A stretch of DNA of 60,000 nt, taken from Prorocentrum cordatum. Lineage: Eukaryota; Sar; Dinophyceae; Prorocentrales; Prorocentraceae. Made by a program: the position numbers and the translations under genes. The DNA is taken from the NCBI GenBank assembly GCA_963575745.1, contig CAUYUJ010015726.1, positions 1,359,939-1,419,938 on the forward strand, read 5' to 3'. The notes below the pieces were generated by a model that saw only the letters and a list, made by a program, of their open reading frames with translations, ran no database searches and had not been told where the DNA came from. Every line of letters begins with the position of its first letter. Position 1 is the first letter of the stretch. This document shows positions 20,535 to 32,009 of this stretch, one piece after another.

Positions 20535-20552
20535 TCTTCAGGCGAGCTTCCT

Positions 20553-21790
20553 TCAATAGTTGGGCGAGGAGGCCTCTGATATGGCGCTGAACCTGAGCTG
20601 CCGAAGCCACAGCAGCTTGGCCGCGATCAGCGCCCGCGCGGCCTCGGGCAGCAGCTGCCAGACGCGCGAGCACTGCTGAAGGCCTGGCCCCAACTCGACA
20701 ATCTCGAGCAGGTTGGCATGCACGATCCTGCCGAGGAGAAACACCCAGTCGGGCGCTCGGGTCATGGCGCCCTGCAGATAGGCCGCCTTGGCGTAGCGCT
20801 TCATGCTGCCCGGCGACGCCCAGCGCCCGTGACGCTACGTCTGCCCCAGCGATCGGCGGCCGTCCAGCCGATCGCAGCTCGCCCCGCCGCGCCTCAGCGA
20901 GTACATCGTCGGGTCCAGGACGCGCAGCTCGATGGCGTTCGCGAACCCGCTGAACTGCTCCCTGAGCGCCGGGAAGGTGAAATCCCAGAGGCTCTGGTCT
21001 AGGGTCACTGCGCCTCGCAGGCCTGCAAGCAACGGCCACAGGTGCTGGTCGAGGTCGATCACTGCGCTCTCGCTGCACAGCCCTGTCTTGCCTGGGCGGC
21101 CACCGCTGGCGGGGTGCAGGAGGAGAGCCCAGCTCACCGCGGAGAACGCCGCCTGCCCCACTGGGCGCGCCAGAGACGCCCCCCGGAGCCCCTGCGCCTC
21201 GAAGGGCCTGAGGCAGCAGCTGAACGTAAGCAGGGTCCAGATCGCCATGCGGCGGCGCCCGCCGACGGCTAACATGCCCGCCAGGGCGGCAGCGGCGAAG
21301 TATGGCAAGGGCACCCTCGTCATGGCAGGCACCCTCCGCAGCCGCGCAATCGAACTCCTGGTGGCCCGCGGTAGCTGGGCCTTCCACGAGCCCTGGAGGC
21401 CTGGAAGTGGGCGAACGCAGCCAGCAGCAACGAACCTTGGCTCGAGGGCGCACCCTCCATGAACTGGCGATTCAGGAAGCGGGTCACCGCGGCGTCCAGC
21501 TGGCCGAAGTCCTTCCAGTCCAGGCGGCTCAGCGAGCAATAGGCCACGAACCCCTCCAGGACCTTCTGGTACTGCACCACTGTGCTGGAGCGAATCGCGA
21601 TGGTCTCCAGCGCGCTCGGCGGCTCCAAGGGCGGCCGCTCTGCCAGGAAGCGTGCAGCCATCGCCGCCCGCCTCTCCCGCGCCTCCGTTGCGGCCAAGGC
21701 AGGGCGTCGCGCCGGCCTCCGAAGGACTGGCGCCGCCGACGCCGCCGCTGGCCTCCGACGCGCAGCCATGGGCGTCGAGGCTTAGCGGCG
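20553..21790 (-). pseudogene. Tyrosine recombinase of the YR retroelement
   Basis: The C-terminal half shows the catalytic boxes: LLTFSCCLRPFEAQGLRGAS (first Arg), MYSLRRGGASCDRL (the HxxR box, with Ser in place of the usual His) and GRWASPGSMKRYAKAAYLQ (Tyr nucleophile). It would join the circular cDNA to the genome. One TAG at 20835-20837 separates the second box from the tyrosine in an otherwise continuous frame. The N-terminal core-binding region, about 21320-21770, is visible but spread over more than one frame. Confidence 0.85.
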
Positions 21791-22730
21791 CGGGCGGGCG
21801 GCAGCCGACAGCAGGCCCCCGGCCAGCGGCGCGCACCAACGGCCCCGCGCCGGCGGTGGGCCCCCGCGGTGGCCGGGCGCGGCCGGCGGCATCTGAGAAC
21901 CAGGTGCGCCGACCTCGAGACAAGGCATCGGCGGGGTTGCGTTCTGATGGGATCCATCGGCAGTGCAATCTCGTCCCTGTTGCTAGTGACATCATGCAAA
22001 TCTTCAACAGAGGTAGCTGCAAATACGAGGAATCAGCTCTCCCTTTCGCCACAGCTAAACAAAGCGGCACGTTATCGACCAGAGCCAGGACACGCTTGCC
22101 AAGACACGCAGAGGACCTAAGCAGGTGCTTGTAGGCCACTACCAAAGCGTCAGCCTCCAGACCCAATATGCTCTGGCCCTCCTGGGCCTGCGTGGCCACG
22201 ACGCCCCTCCACGACTTAGCATCCAACAACCCTGCAGGGACCTCGTCGAAGTCCTTCAGCCTTTTTCCGATGTCTAGGACCAGCGGGATTCCCGAGACGT
22301 TGCCCACCACGGAGTCCTCCAGCCCTTGATGAGGCCCTTCAAGTCCCCGCTGAGGTCGTTGATGGGGCCCTTCGCGTTGCACGGCTCGGCAGCAAGGATC
22401 TCCTGGGGCTCCACAGGGTACACGTTGAGGCCGTTGAGGAGGTCAGGCGTGCCAGGCGAAGCCGCCGCGGCATCTTCTCGGTCGTTCGACTGATCAGAGA
22501 CAGGCAGGAGAGCAGCTGCAGGAGGAGCGGGGCTGGTTCGCGAAGGCAAAGGCTCTGATGGGTGGACGGGTGATGCAGGCTGGGCGAGCGCTCTGTCTCG
22601 CGCACGCGCGCCACCATCCACTCGGTACCGCCGCCGCTCGCACTGCCTCCCGCACTTGGCGATGAGGTCGGCTGGAGCCTGCCTGCGGCGCACTCCCAGC
22701 CCCTCCTCGCTGGCGTCGCTGGCCACCAGC
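21790..22730 (-). pseudogene. RNase H domain of the YR retroelement
   Basis: The first strand, VASDASEEGLGV (catalytic Asp), is in one frame (near 22726-22690). The rest is in another: VPAGLLDAKSWRGVVA, ILGLEADALVVAYKHLLRS (Glu), VLALVDNVPLCLAVAKG (Asp-Asn) and RWIPSERNPADALSR (final Asp). The ending 'PSxxNxADxxSR' is typical of DIRS RNase H. The frame changes at about 22290. The segment between them (22300-22650) is Pro/Ala-rich. Confidence 0.85.
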
Positions 22731-22796
22731 CGCGTCGCCCAGGGCGCCGCCGGATCCGCGACCAGGAGCGGCAGCAGGCAGCCGGCCCGCCACAGC

Positions 22797-23690
22797 TCAG
22801 GTGGCGCTGAGCAGCCCGAGAGCCTCGCGCCTGATCATCGATGCCCACGTCAGGTGGCCGATGACGACGCGCGCCAGGAGCCCGGAGGCCCGGCCCTGCA
22901 GGAGCAACTTCTCGATGGCGTACTGCAGCCGCCAGACGGAGCGGCCCTTGATGGCCAGCCAGCGCCCGCGGCGGAACTCCATGCCCAAGGAGCTGCAGGA
23001 GTCGGAGGCCCGATCAGGCTGGTGCACGCGCAGGACCGCACCCTCCAGCGCCGCCGTGATGCGGTCCAGGGACTGGTCGACGAGCGTCGCGCCGGCGCCC
23101 ACTGTCAGGTAGTTATCCACGTAACCTGCCACGGCGGGCGGGCAGCCAGGCTCCAGGACGACTCCGGGAAGCCCATCGTCCACGATGAGATGTCCCGGCC
23201 CGCCCGCCCGAACGACAGCAGTCCGCAGCGCCAGCTGGCAGAGGTGGAGCACCCATGAGAACCCCGTGGGCAGCACGACAAGGCAGGCCTGCAGGCGCCC
23301 GCCGTTGGGGAGCCCCGCGATCCCGCGCGCCTCGAGGTGCCGCCGATCGACCGCCCGCGGCGACGACCACCTTCCCGTCCTTCGCCTCCAGGTTGGCATA
23401 GGCTGCAGCACTCGGCAGCGCCGTCGTGGGCGGATCCGAGAAGTAAGCTTTGACAGTGCGAGTGTCAAAGATCAGTATCAGACGATCGCTCTCCTTTGCC
23501 ACACAGAAGACACCAATTGGCTCGATGCTGGGGTCCTCCGCCTGGAAGCAAATCATCTTGCGGCTCGTCATCTGGGCCAGGAAGTCGGCGTAGGTCGCTG
23601 GGGAGAAGGCAAGGTTTGGGTCGACGCACGGCCCACGAGGACAAACTTGCTGCAGAATGGCGTCGGCCTCCCCTCGATCTCTCAGCATGC
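22797..23690 (-). pseudogene. Reverse transcriptase of the YR retroelement
   Basis: N-terminal fingers: DFLAQMTSRKMICF and EPIGVFCVAKESDRLILIFD, where the family has GxFxVxKxxGKxRLIxD. Palm: VLPTGFSWVLHLCQLAL, then VAGYVDNYLTVG, where the usual YVDD reads YVDN. Thumb: SLGMEFRRGRWLAIKGRSV. The fingers and palm are in different frames, with the change at about 23355-23380 in the region of motif A. The frame stops at 22797, before RNase H. Confidence 0.85.
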
Positions 23691-24235
23691 TCGAGCTGGC
23701 CCTAAGCCACTGAGCGTCCGTGCCAGCAACAACACGTGAGCGGCACGGGGTCGTCGCCGACGTCGGGCCACGAGATCAGGCCCCGCGAGTAGGGCCGGCG
23801 TGGGCCTCCAGCGTTGCACAGCGGAGCCCGAAAGAAGGTCAGCAAGAGCTCCTCCAGGGAAGCCGTCGCCAGTCTCTAGCTGTGCCAGGCTGGTGAAGGC
23901 TGTCTGGATGTGCTCGAGGGGCGCCCGCTGGCCTTCGGAAACCGACGGCTGACAGCTGGGCCCCTGGAGCGCAAACAGAGTTCACGAAGTCAATGGCGCC
24001 GTTGGCCCAGTCAGCCCACGCAGCAGCGCTCCGACCAGAACGCTTGGCGCGGCGCCTGCGCCCAAGACTGCGGCGTCCATCGCGCCGCCCGTGGAGAGGA
24101 AGAGGAAACAGGTCCCGCTGCCGCTCGCCAGCCGCGCGATCAGGAAGAACCGGAGAAGGCCTGGCAGCCGAAGTAGCACAGGCCGAAGGGCATGTCGGCG
24201 GGGGTGGGCGCCCATCTCCACCCCCCGCTCCGAGG
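23691..24235 (-). other. Gag-to-RT connecting region of the YR element
   Basis: No single frame can be followed on the element strand. Fragments such as QAFWSERCCVGWLSQ suggest a decayed coding linker. Plus-strand frames here are shadows. Confidence 0.45.
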
Positions 24236-24754
24236 TCACTTGTGATCCTTGCCAGAGCCCTTGTCGCCCTTGGTCCCCTCCTTGCTCTTGCGGGCCAAAT
24301 CGCGCTGCTCTCTGGCTTTGCGCTGCTCCTTCCTGTAGGCGTTCATCTTGCTGAGCTCGTCCCTGCAGTGCTCCTGCAAGGCGGGCGAGACACAAACGTT
24401 GCCGCGCAGCTGATCCGTGCCCAGCAGCACGTGCGATTACATGTTCGTCGAATCCACCGCTGGCGCTAAGCGGTCGCGGTAGCGCTCCTCCTGGAGCTGC
24501 ACCGCGCGCGCCAGCATCTCGCCCGAGGCGAGGTTCGCAACATTCAACTGGTCGTACACCACCATCCGCACCAACGTCTGGCACGTCCTCTCGTGCTCGT
24601 CGACTCCAGGCTCGTGCCCCTGGAGCTGCGTCTCCGAGATCCACCGCGAGTGGCAGCCTGCGGGCGTGCCACCGTGCGCCTCCATGAACTTCAAGCACCA
24701 CAGCGCTGTCCGAGACCCTCGCACGGGCCAATCGTGGAAGCTGCCCCCTGTCAT
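24236..24754 (-). pseudogene. Gag-like protein of the YR element, C-terminal part
   Basis: One frame reads FHDWPVRGSRTALWCLKFM, then VYDQLNVANLASGEMLAR and QLQEERYRDRL. A second, overlapping the end of the first, ends in a Lys/Arg-rich tail (RKEQRKAREQRDLARKSKEG). I associate 'WPxxGPRTxxW...YDQLxxxNLAxxE' with the gag-like region of dinoflagellate RT elements, from familiarity only. The basic tail fits nucleic-acid binding. Confidence 0.6.
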
Positions 24755-25545
24755 GGCGTCATGGCCATCACCGCCGTGCGGAAGTCCATGCGCCGCTGGC
24801 CCTGCAGATCGAACGCAGCAGCGAGGATCCGCGCATCCTGCGCCGGCGCGGCCGCCGCGCCAGGCACCCCAGCCGCCTGGGCCACGCCAGGAGCTGGGGC
24901 GGCTGCGATCAGCGGAGCAACCGGCACACCGGGCGCCGCTGGGGCCGCCGCGCCCGCAGGCGGCAAGGCCAGGGCAGCCGCGAGGCCCGCGACGCCTCCC
25001 AGCGCGGCAGGGGCAGCAGCTGCAGCAGGCGGTGGCGGCCCGGCCACCAGCGCACTGCTGGCGGGCCCGCGGCTAGGGGCAGCCCAGGGGCCGCCGCCGC
25101 TGCAGCGGGTGCCGGGGGGGCGCCTGCCGCCGCGACGGGCCGCGGTCTGGCCGCGCCTCCAGCCCAGACGAGGTTCGGGATGACCAACGCCCCAGGGAGG
25201 AGGCCCACGCCAAGCCGAGCCGCCGCCGCCGACAGCACCTGCGCGACCCGCAGCGGTGCAGGGACGCCCCGAAAGCCATGCACATGTGCACCCGCCGCCG
25301 CTGGGCATGCGCCCATGCGCCCAGCATCGCACGGCAGCCACCTCTGCACGTTCGCCGCCGAATGGAGATCCTCCTCGTAGCTGTCGTCGTCTGGCGTGAG
25401 CGTGCACACCAGGCTTCCGTCGTCCGGCGCGAGGATGACGAGACGCTCGTGCATCACGCCAGGGAAGCCCACGTACTCCAACAGGATGAAGCCGCCCTCC
25501 TGCAGTCCTGCCGCCACCAGCGGATGCACCCCGCGGCCGCCATGC
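24755..25545 (-). pseudogene. Gag-like protein of the YR element, middle part
   Basis: The frame contains GFPGVMHERLVILAPDDG, CTLTPDDDSYEEDLHSAAN and HVHGFRGVPAPLRVAQVL, followed by an alanine/proline-rich stretch of more than 100 residues (24770-25150) that is open in several frames. It should continue directly from the Cys-rich segment now at 33125-33560; the two are separated by the nested LINE. No catalytic motif is visible. Confidence 0.6.
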
Positions 25546-25850
25546 CTAGCGGGTCAGCTGGGCCTTGGAGGCGCGGAGGGCAGCCATCTTTTTGTTTGAC
25601 AGGACCTCGGGATGAGCAAACGAGGCGCGAGCTCCCGCAAACAAGCACCTCGGCTGTAAAGGACTGCCGCCGCTGGCTACCTCCTTTGAGGTACGCGGCG
25701 ACAGTCAGTCGGTGCCCACGGGTGCGGCTGGGGAGCGGAGAGCTGGCAGCCGCGGCGCGAGCCTCTATGAGGCGTAGCGCTTCCGAGGCACGCGACAAAA
25801 CACAGCAGCTCGGGTACCCCGCAAGCGGGCCACGGCTGCACGCCGCAACA

Positions 25851-26975
25851 AAACACCTGTAAGTGAAAGAAAGCAGCGAAGAGGTGTCCGGGCCCAGGCA
25901 GCCTGACCTCTGCGACGCCACGACACGAGCCACTGTCGGGGCCGTACAAAGACAGCCCCCGTGCTCGGATGGTAATCATCGCGGACGCGCGTGCCATGCG
26001 CCTTCCCCCAGAGCGGGGCGCCTGATACGCGTGCCGAGCGACCACGAGAGCGCACGCACAACGGACGCACATGATCACCAGATAGAAAAATACGGCAACA
26101 CTGAAAAAACGAACCGAAAAAGATAGGGCGACGCCAGGACGACAGCTAGGAAAACCCCAGGTGTACCTAACCACGAAGGCGGACGCCTGGACGGCCCCTG
26201 AACTGCCCCAGGTGTGGGCCCATCTCGCATCCTGAGTCAGTGCCCCCATGGCGGGCCCTCCAGATGCGGCCAAAGACCAACTGGGCAGAGCGATCAAGGA
26301 CCCGCCGCCTTCCGCTCCAACGAAAGGGACACAGACTAGCAGGGCGGCGAGATAAAACGCCTGTAAAGGAGAGAAACCAGCGACGAGAGGGCCAGGCCCA
26401 GGCAGCCTGGCCTCTGCGACGCCACGACACGAGCCCTGGTCGGGGCCGTCCAGAGACAGCCCCCGTGCTCGGATGGAAACCCTCTCGGACGTGTGTGCAA
26501 TGCTCCTTCCCCCAGAGCGGGGTGCCTGACACTCGTGCCGAGCGACCGCGAGAGCGCGCGCGCCACGGGCGCGCACTATCACCAGACAATTGGAAATAAG
26601 AAACGACCGCCCACGTAAGGACGACGAGACCCGCAACCCCTGGTGCCGCGGGCGCCAGGGCGACCGCAAGCCTCGCCCCAGATGTGGGGCATGCAGTAGT
26701 AACACCTCGGCAGCACTGAAACAAAGAATAGAAAATGATTGGGCGACGCCAGGACGACAGCCAGGAAAACCCCAGGTGTACCTAACCACGAAGGCGGACG
26801 CTTGGACGGCCCCTGTACTGCCCCAGGTGTGGGCACATCTCGCGCCCTGAGCCAGCGCCCCCATGGCGGGCCCTCCAGATGCGACCAAAGACCAACTGGG
26901 CAGAGCAATCAAGGACCCGCCGCCTTCCGCTCCAACGAAAGGGACACAGACTAGCAGGGCGGCGAGATAAAACAA
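25851..26975. repeat. Tandem duplication in the LINE 3' region
   Basis: Two copies, 25851-26355 and 26356-26975. Landmarks recur at offsets of 504 to about 617 bp: CCCAGGCAGCCTG followed by CTCTGCGACGCCACGACACG, and GGCGGCGAGATAAAAC. The second copy holds about 110 extra bp (26585-26705). A 432-codon minus-strand frame crosses both and translates the duplication; it has no recognisable domain. Confidence 0.9.
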
Positions 26976-27029
26976 GGCAGACGCCTCAGGCCTAGCATGA
27001 ACATAAGAGTGCCTGCTAGGCCGTCCCCG

Positions 27030-27873
27030 TCAGTCTGAGCTGTCGGAGTCCTCCCCGCGGTGCGGCAGACCGCTCACCATCTCTCCCACAGGCGAGGTGT
27101 GTGAGGTGGCGAACACCCTGCGAACTTTCGACGCCTGTGCGTCCTGCGCTGCGTCTGAGGGTCCTCTGTAGCTAGGAAAGGTCTTCTTGCCTACCCTGGC
27201 CAGGTTCTGGAGGCCCTTGCGTGTTGCGGGCTCGCATTGAGACAATAAGCTTCTCGGGGCGATCGTCGCCGCGCGGCCGCAAGTCGCGCAAAAATAATAA
27301 GAGCGCCGCGGCCAGAAACGAAGGGCGTGGGACTCGTGAAGCTGCTTCCCACCCAGCGTCACCCCTCCACCCACCGACCGAAACTCATCGATAGCCGAGA
27401 CCGTAGACCCTGGGGCCGCCGACGGATCAACCGAGCACTCCGTCGCGCATGCCTCCAGAATGTCTTTCTGGTTAACAATGCAGTGGCATAGGCAACGCAC
27501 AAATGTATGGGAGGCCTGGCGCACGAAACAATGTTGGCTCTCAAGCACAACCTTCGCTAGGGTCGCCTCCGACGAGGCAGTGCTGGGGCTGACTTGGGCC
27601 ACTCGGGGACAGCTGGAGAGGTCCAGACGAGGCCACTGAGGGGGGATTTTGGCCGCCAATTTGCAAACCTCTTCAGCGACCCTAATGCAGAAAGTCAACG
27701 CCTCCTGCTCTTCGTCGGAGGCCGCAGGGTGCAGATTGGCCCCTGCTTTAGCCGCCAGGTCCCCCGCGTGGTTGCCCAAACGGCGCCACCTCTCGTCAGG
27801 CTCGATTCCCTCCTCGCGAGGATCGAGGTGAGCCTTCACCTTCGAAACAGCACTGATCCGCGGGGCCCCTAAG
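27030..27873 (-). pseudogene. LINE RNase H, C-terminal part and tail
   Basis: Begins KAHLDPREEGIEPDERW, then RRLGNHAGDLAAKAGA. This is the last RNase H motif (GNxxxDxxAK), with its Asp. About 200 further residues include a possible zinc site, YYFCATCGRAATIAPRS, and end DSDSSD. It is one frame off the upstream piece. This is the end of ORF2. Confidence 0.75.
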
Positions 27874-28870
27874 TTAAAAAAGCATCATGAGGCCAGCGCA
27901 AGGCCTCTTGTAAGAAACCTGCAACTCCCTCGGGGCACGGGCGAGGCCCACCACATTTTTGCAGTCACTAAAAACAGACGACGGACCCGTGACTTCGAGG
28001 CCCGCTCTGGCCAGGGCCGCGAACTCTCCGCATTGGGGAGTTTGGAGGAACGGAGCATACACGGGGGCGTAAATCGTGCACGGTTCTTGGCCAGCGTCGT
28101 CGACTAAAACAAGACCATACCCCGCCCTCGAGAGCTCAGCGACTTGGTGCCTGAAACAGCACCCGTCAACGAAGATAAAGCCTCTGAAACTGCCATCGTC
28201 GGGAGGGGATCCGTGCCAGACCTGGACCGCCTGGGCCCCAGCGCTCTCACCAGCGGGCCTCGGGAAAACGTCCCCAAGGTGGGGAAACAAACCTTTCCCG
28301 AACAGAAGGCCGGTGAGGGGGTCAGACGGGCCCGCCGCGTCAGCAGCCTCCTGAATGTCACGGTCTATCAACTCCGATCGCATCGAATCGAAAGCAGGGC
28401 ATCGCCAGAGCCGGTGAAAAGGCGTGTCATCGTGCTGCCCGCACATCGCACAGCGATCGTCCGACAGCATGTAACCCGCTTTTATCACCCTGCTGTTGGT
28501 CCAGAGAGCGTCACACGTAAGGCCCCTGATGCACCCTTTTTCGAGAGCCGAGAATCGTTTCGATCGGAGCAGGTTGCGGACGATATCGTAACACAAACGA
28601 TCGCATGGCAGGCGAAGCTTAGCACAGGGCTCGCGTTCGTGCAGCCGAAGCACAGCGGCCCCGAGGAAATTCTTGAGCAGCGCGGGCGGGACCGTCGTCA
28701 GTTGGATTTCATCGCCGAAGTCCGAGATCAACGTCACGAAGCACGACATCTTCCATCCTATCCCAGCTAACGGTAATCTCATAGCTGACAACGGTCCGCA
28801 CACCTGACGCCAGGAGGGCATCTTACTGTTAAACACCTGCTCCCAGGCTTGCCCCAGCACAGGAAACGAC
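27874..28870 (-). pseudogene. LINE zinc knuckle and RNase H, N-terminal part
   Basis: The frame contains CAMCGQHDDTPFHRLWRC, a C-x2-C-x8-H-x4-C finger of the type that follows LINE RT domains. RNase H follows: GFIFVDGCCFRHQ (Asp), TPQCGEFAALARAGLE (Glu) and SVFSDCKNVVGLAR (Asp). Upstream, WASQTHSYAFGLSFP and AWEQVFNSKMPSW belong to the RT connection. RNase H would remove template RNA during target-primed synthesis. Confidence 0.85.
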
Positions 28871-30156
28871 AAACCAAAAGCGTAGGAGTGGGTCTGGGAA
28901 GCCCACACCTTTACTGTATCTGATGATGGGGGACACCGCGGCAATCCAAATTGGGCCCTGGTTGAGGAGGGGGGCGGAGGTGAGCGAGCGGCCCCCGGCC
29001 CTGGGACGCAAAACTTCCCCCGCTTCCCTGCGAATTTTGCCGAGCTCGAAATCAAAGATTCCATGGACCTCCGCGCCGTAGAGGACCCCAGGGAGAGCTC
29101 CAGACACCCAAATTCTCTTACTGAATTTCCCCTGGCTGCAGGACATGCGGACCTTTTTTGTGGTAGCTTTGAGGTGGGGCACCCTGAGGTTAAATTTGGG
29201 GCTTCTTTTGGCGGCCCTCCTGGGCCTGCCAGCGGTATCGTCGATGCCCAGGTTAACAGCACTGTCCGTAGGCCTGCCCGCGAGCGGCCCTAAAAAGTCA
29301 ACCAGCTGCTGCTTGACCCCTTTGCTGGAAGTCACGAAAGCGGCCTTGTCGCGCGAAATGTCGCATCGCATTTCCTCTACTATGGCCTTGTGCAGGCTGC
29401 AAGAGGCAACCTTCAAATTGCTGACCACCTGGGCAACAGCGCCTGTGCTTGGGACTCCACTATCATCAATATATTGGTCGAGCTGCGTGCGTGGGAGGAA
29501 CTCGATGTTGTCGAAACTCTCGATACAATAAACCATGACGTACGACGCGGCGAAACTGCAACCAGCGATGACCCCCCTCACCGCGTAGAAGGGTCCCGAC
29601 ACGTAGCTGCCCATACACATCAATCTAGCTCTACGGTACGCCGCGATCGACAGCCTATACAGCGCGGGAGGGAACTGAAAGCGCTGACAGTGTAGCTCCA
29701 ACCGTTCCAGAGAGATGCCTTCGTATAATTTCGTCATGTCCCAGAGCAAAGTCCCCGAACACAGCCCCTTGGAGTTAGCGGTCTCAGATCTCAGCATCTG
29801 CCTCCAGACCACGTCCGCGGCGGAGGCGAACGATTGGCCAGCCACTGTTGGGCGTAAATTCGGCGGCATCTTCCCCACAGGCGGTATATGGAGCAGAATA
29901 ACCCAATCGGCCTCCAGCCTCCGTTGGGCTTCATGGGTAAAATCATCTGGGCGAGCTGGACTTGCAACGGGAGGCGCGATATGGACTCCATTATGCTGAT
30001 CATCATGGAAACCACTTGTAAACACTGGTCCGACATCCACGAGTAGTGTCTCATATGGAATCCGTCCATCGCGCACGCCGTACGGGTCGAGTATTTCCTC
30101 GAGACCTCTCTCAAGAAATCAACTTCGAGCGGCGGAAGGGGCTCCAATACCGTCAA
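28829..30156 (-). pseudogene. LINE reverse transcriptase
   Basis: Fingers, in one frame: MDGFHMRHYSWMSD, then QMILPMKPNGGWRPIGL. Palm, in the next frame: LLWDMTKLYEGISLERL (motif A Asp), VRGVIAGCSFAASYVM (motif B) and DQYIDDSGV (YIDD, both Asp kept). Thumb: AAFVTSSKGVKQQLVDFLG. The frame switch is at about 29800-29850. Motif C is intact, although the gene as a whole is broken. Confidence 0.88.
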
Positions 30157-30169
30157 ATGTTCCCTATAC

Positions 30170-31304
30170 TCAGGCCTGGATTCGGCCTCCCAAATTTAGG
30201 AGAAAAGCGACGCTTGGTTTTTGAGGAGGGCCAGGGGGTCCGAAATCACAATCCCAGCCGACGACAGGGCGGTGGACGCCTTCCAGCCCGCCACGGGCTT
30301 TCTGGCCAGATGCGTGTTGCGACCCCCTTTTTTCGATGTTCTTTAACAGCCACTCCTTCCAGGATCTAGAAGCCTGACTCCTGGCACAGTTCTGCTCCGC
30401 CTCCAGCGCCTGACTCAAGTCAGTGAGCAAATCGAAATCGATGGCCTCGTCAGCCTCGTCGGCCTCTGTGCAGCGGGGGTCGACGTAGCCGACGGCGCAG
30501 GGCGTGTCCTGCCTAAGCGTGGCGCCGACTCTGATATCCCCGCCGTTCCTGACATTATTTTCGGTAGCAGCCGGCAAAAGGTGGGGACGAGAAAAGCCAA
30601 CCCTCTGTTGGCATCTGAGAAGTAGCTCAGAGTGCGGGCCAAAAAATTTGACAAGATCCCCAGGAGGGTCACCGATCAAACGAGCGCGCTGTTGGGCCTC
30701 TGGAGAACCAACCTTGGTACCTCTTCACTGACGGAGGGTGCTCGAAAGCCATTTAATCCCGAAGAGCTCAGGGCGCTTGCACTTCTGAGCGGAGCCCCGA
30801 AACACAGAGACCCATTTAAGCTTTGGCTTGCGCCCACGCGCTCCGTACCTAGGTAACTTAGAACGAGCAACCTCGGCGACTTCATACTCAGCCAAATCCC
30901 CCCAGAGACGGCAGGGCCGAGGCAACTTTTCCTGGCAACCCTCGGACGAAGCCCCAGGAACCAGCTCGCTCAGGATTTTACCTCCCATCCCGAGGGCGCG
31001 TTTCCAGGGAGGGGGGGCCCTTTGGGGCCCTATGGGGCGCTCAGAGGGGATGGGGGGGGGGGGGGGGGTCGAACACCAAAGCCTGCAGAGAAGCCGCGCG
31101 CTCATGCAGCTCGAGTTGGACAGGCAAATGCGGCGTGATGTTCGAACCTCTTTGGACCGAGACATCCTCGACTGCCTTGGCGAGGCCCTTCGAGGCCACG
31201 AAAAAGTCGATCAACTTAATTCCGCCCGTGGTGGAGCAGGCGCCGTCGCATGACGGAGAGATGATCTGCCCCGATAAACGTTCAGGGAAACCGCTGCCCA
31301 GGAT
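30170..31304 (-). pseudogene. LINE endonuclease-to-RT region
   Basis: Two broken frames. One (31165-30725) includes ARGRKPKLKWVSVFRGSAQ. The other (30679-30170) has SRSWKEWLLKNIEKRGSQ near its C-terminus, a Trp/basic pattern that often precedes LINE RT. The acidic stretch EADEADEAIDFDLLTDL lies between. No enzyme motif. A run of G (31051-31067) lies in this interval. Confidence 0.55.
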
Positions 31305-31974
31305 TTAGCCAGGGCTCACATTGAAATCTCCCCCCACAAACATTTCAGACGCGCGGATTTCCTGGAGGCTGCCGACAGCGCCCAGCATATCCAAATTGCG
31401 ATTGGTGAGGCCCTCGGAGCAGTGCAAGCACACCGAAACAAAAAGAAACTGTAGAGCTTCGTCCCCAGGAAGATGAATGATGCCCGCGACCGCTCTGGAC
31501 GGGACAACTTCCGAGTTGAAGTTGGGCAAGGTGTGCAAGCCGAGGAACTCGCGTCAGAGCACAGCAACATCGTCTGAGCTTCCCTCGCCCTCGCCTGGAA
31601 GGGCAGGAGAGAAAATCCCCTTTCCAACCGTTGCGCAGGCACCAGGCCTCCGCAACTTTACACGACTCACTGGACACCAGGTGGCGCTCCTGCATGGCCA
31701 CGGCATGGGCCTGGGCCCTCAGGGGCCATTCCTTGCAGGACCCCCACGACGTGGCGTTACAGGTTTCAAACTTTAAACAGAACTGATCCATGGACGGGGA
31801 GTCGGGCACCTGAAAGAATTCAGAATTGGACCCGACGCCAACCCGAGCAGCAATTAAACAATCACTGATCCCGAAAACTCGGCCTGCAGGCGGCCCGTCC
31901 TTGGAATGCGAGAGCTTTGGAAAGGAGTGCAGGGGCGAAAAGGCCCCCCGCCGCCTCCTCCTCCAGAGGAGCAA
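31305..31974 (-). pseudogene. LINE APE-type endonuclease
   Basis: The first part has KFETCNATSWGSCKEWPL, VAMQERHLV (the catalytic QE region of APE enzymes) and RNGWKGDF. After a frameshift (about 31540-31640), the second has EMFVGGDFNVSPG, the GGDFN motif. The enzyme nicks the target site to prime reverse transcription. The C-terminal SDH motif is not clear. Confidence 0.8.
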
Positions 31975-32009
31975 TCGACTTGACTAAAAGAAAGTGCTGG
32001 AAACTGCTG

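Noticed and set aside
25677-26975. 432-codon minus-strand ORF with an internal repeat
   Set aside because: The repeat is the DNA-level tandem duplication in the LINE 3' region; no domain or start evidence.
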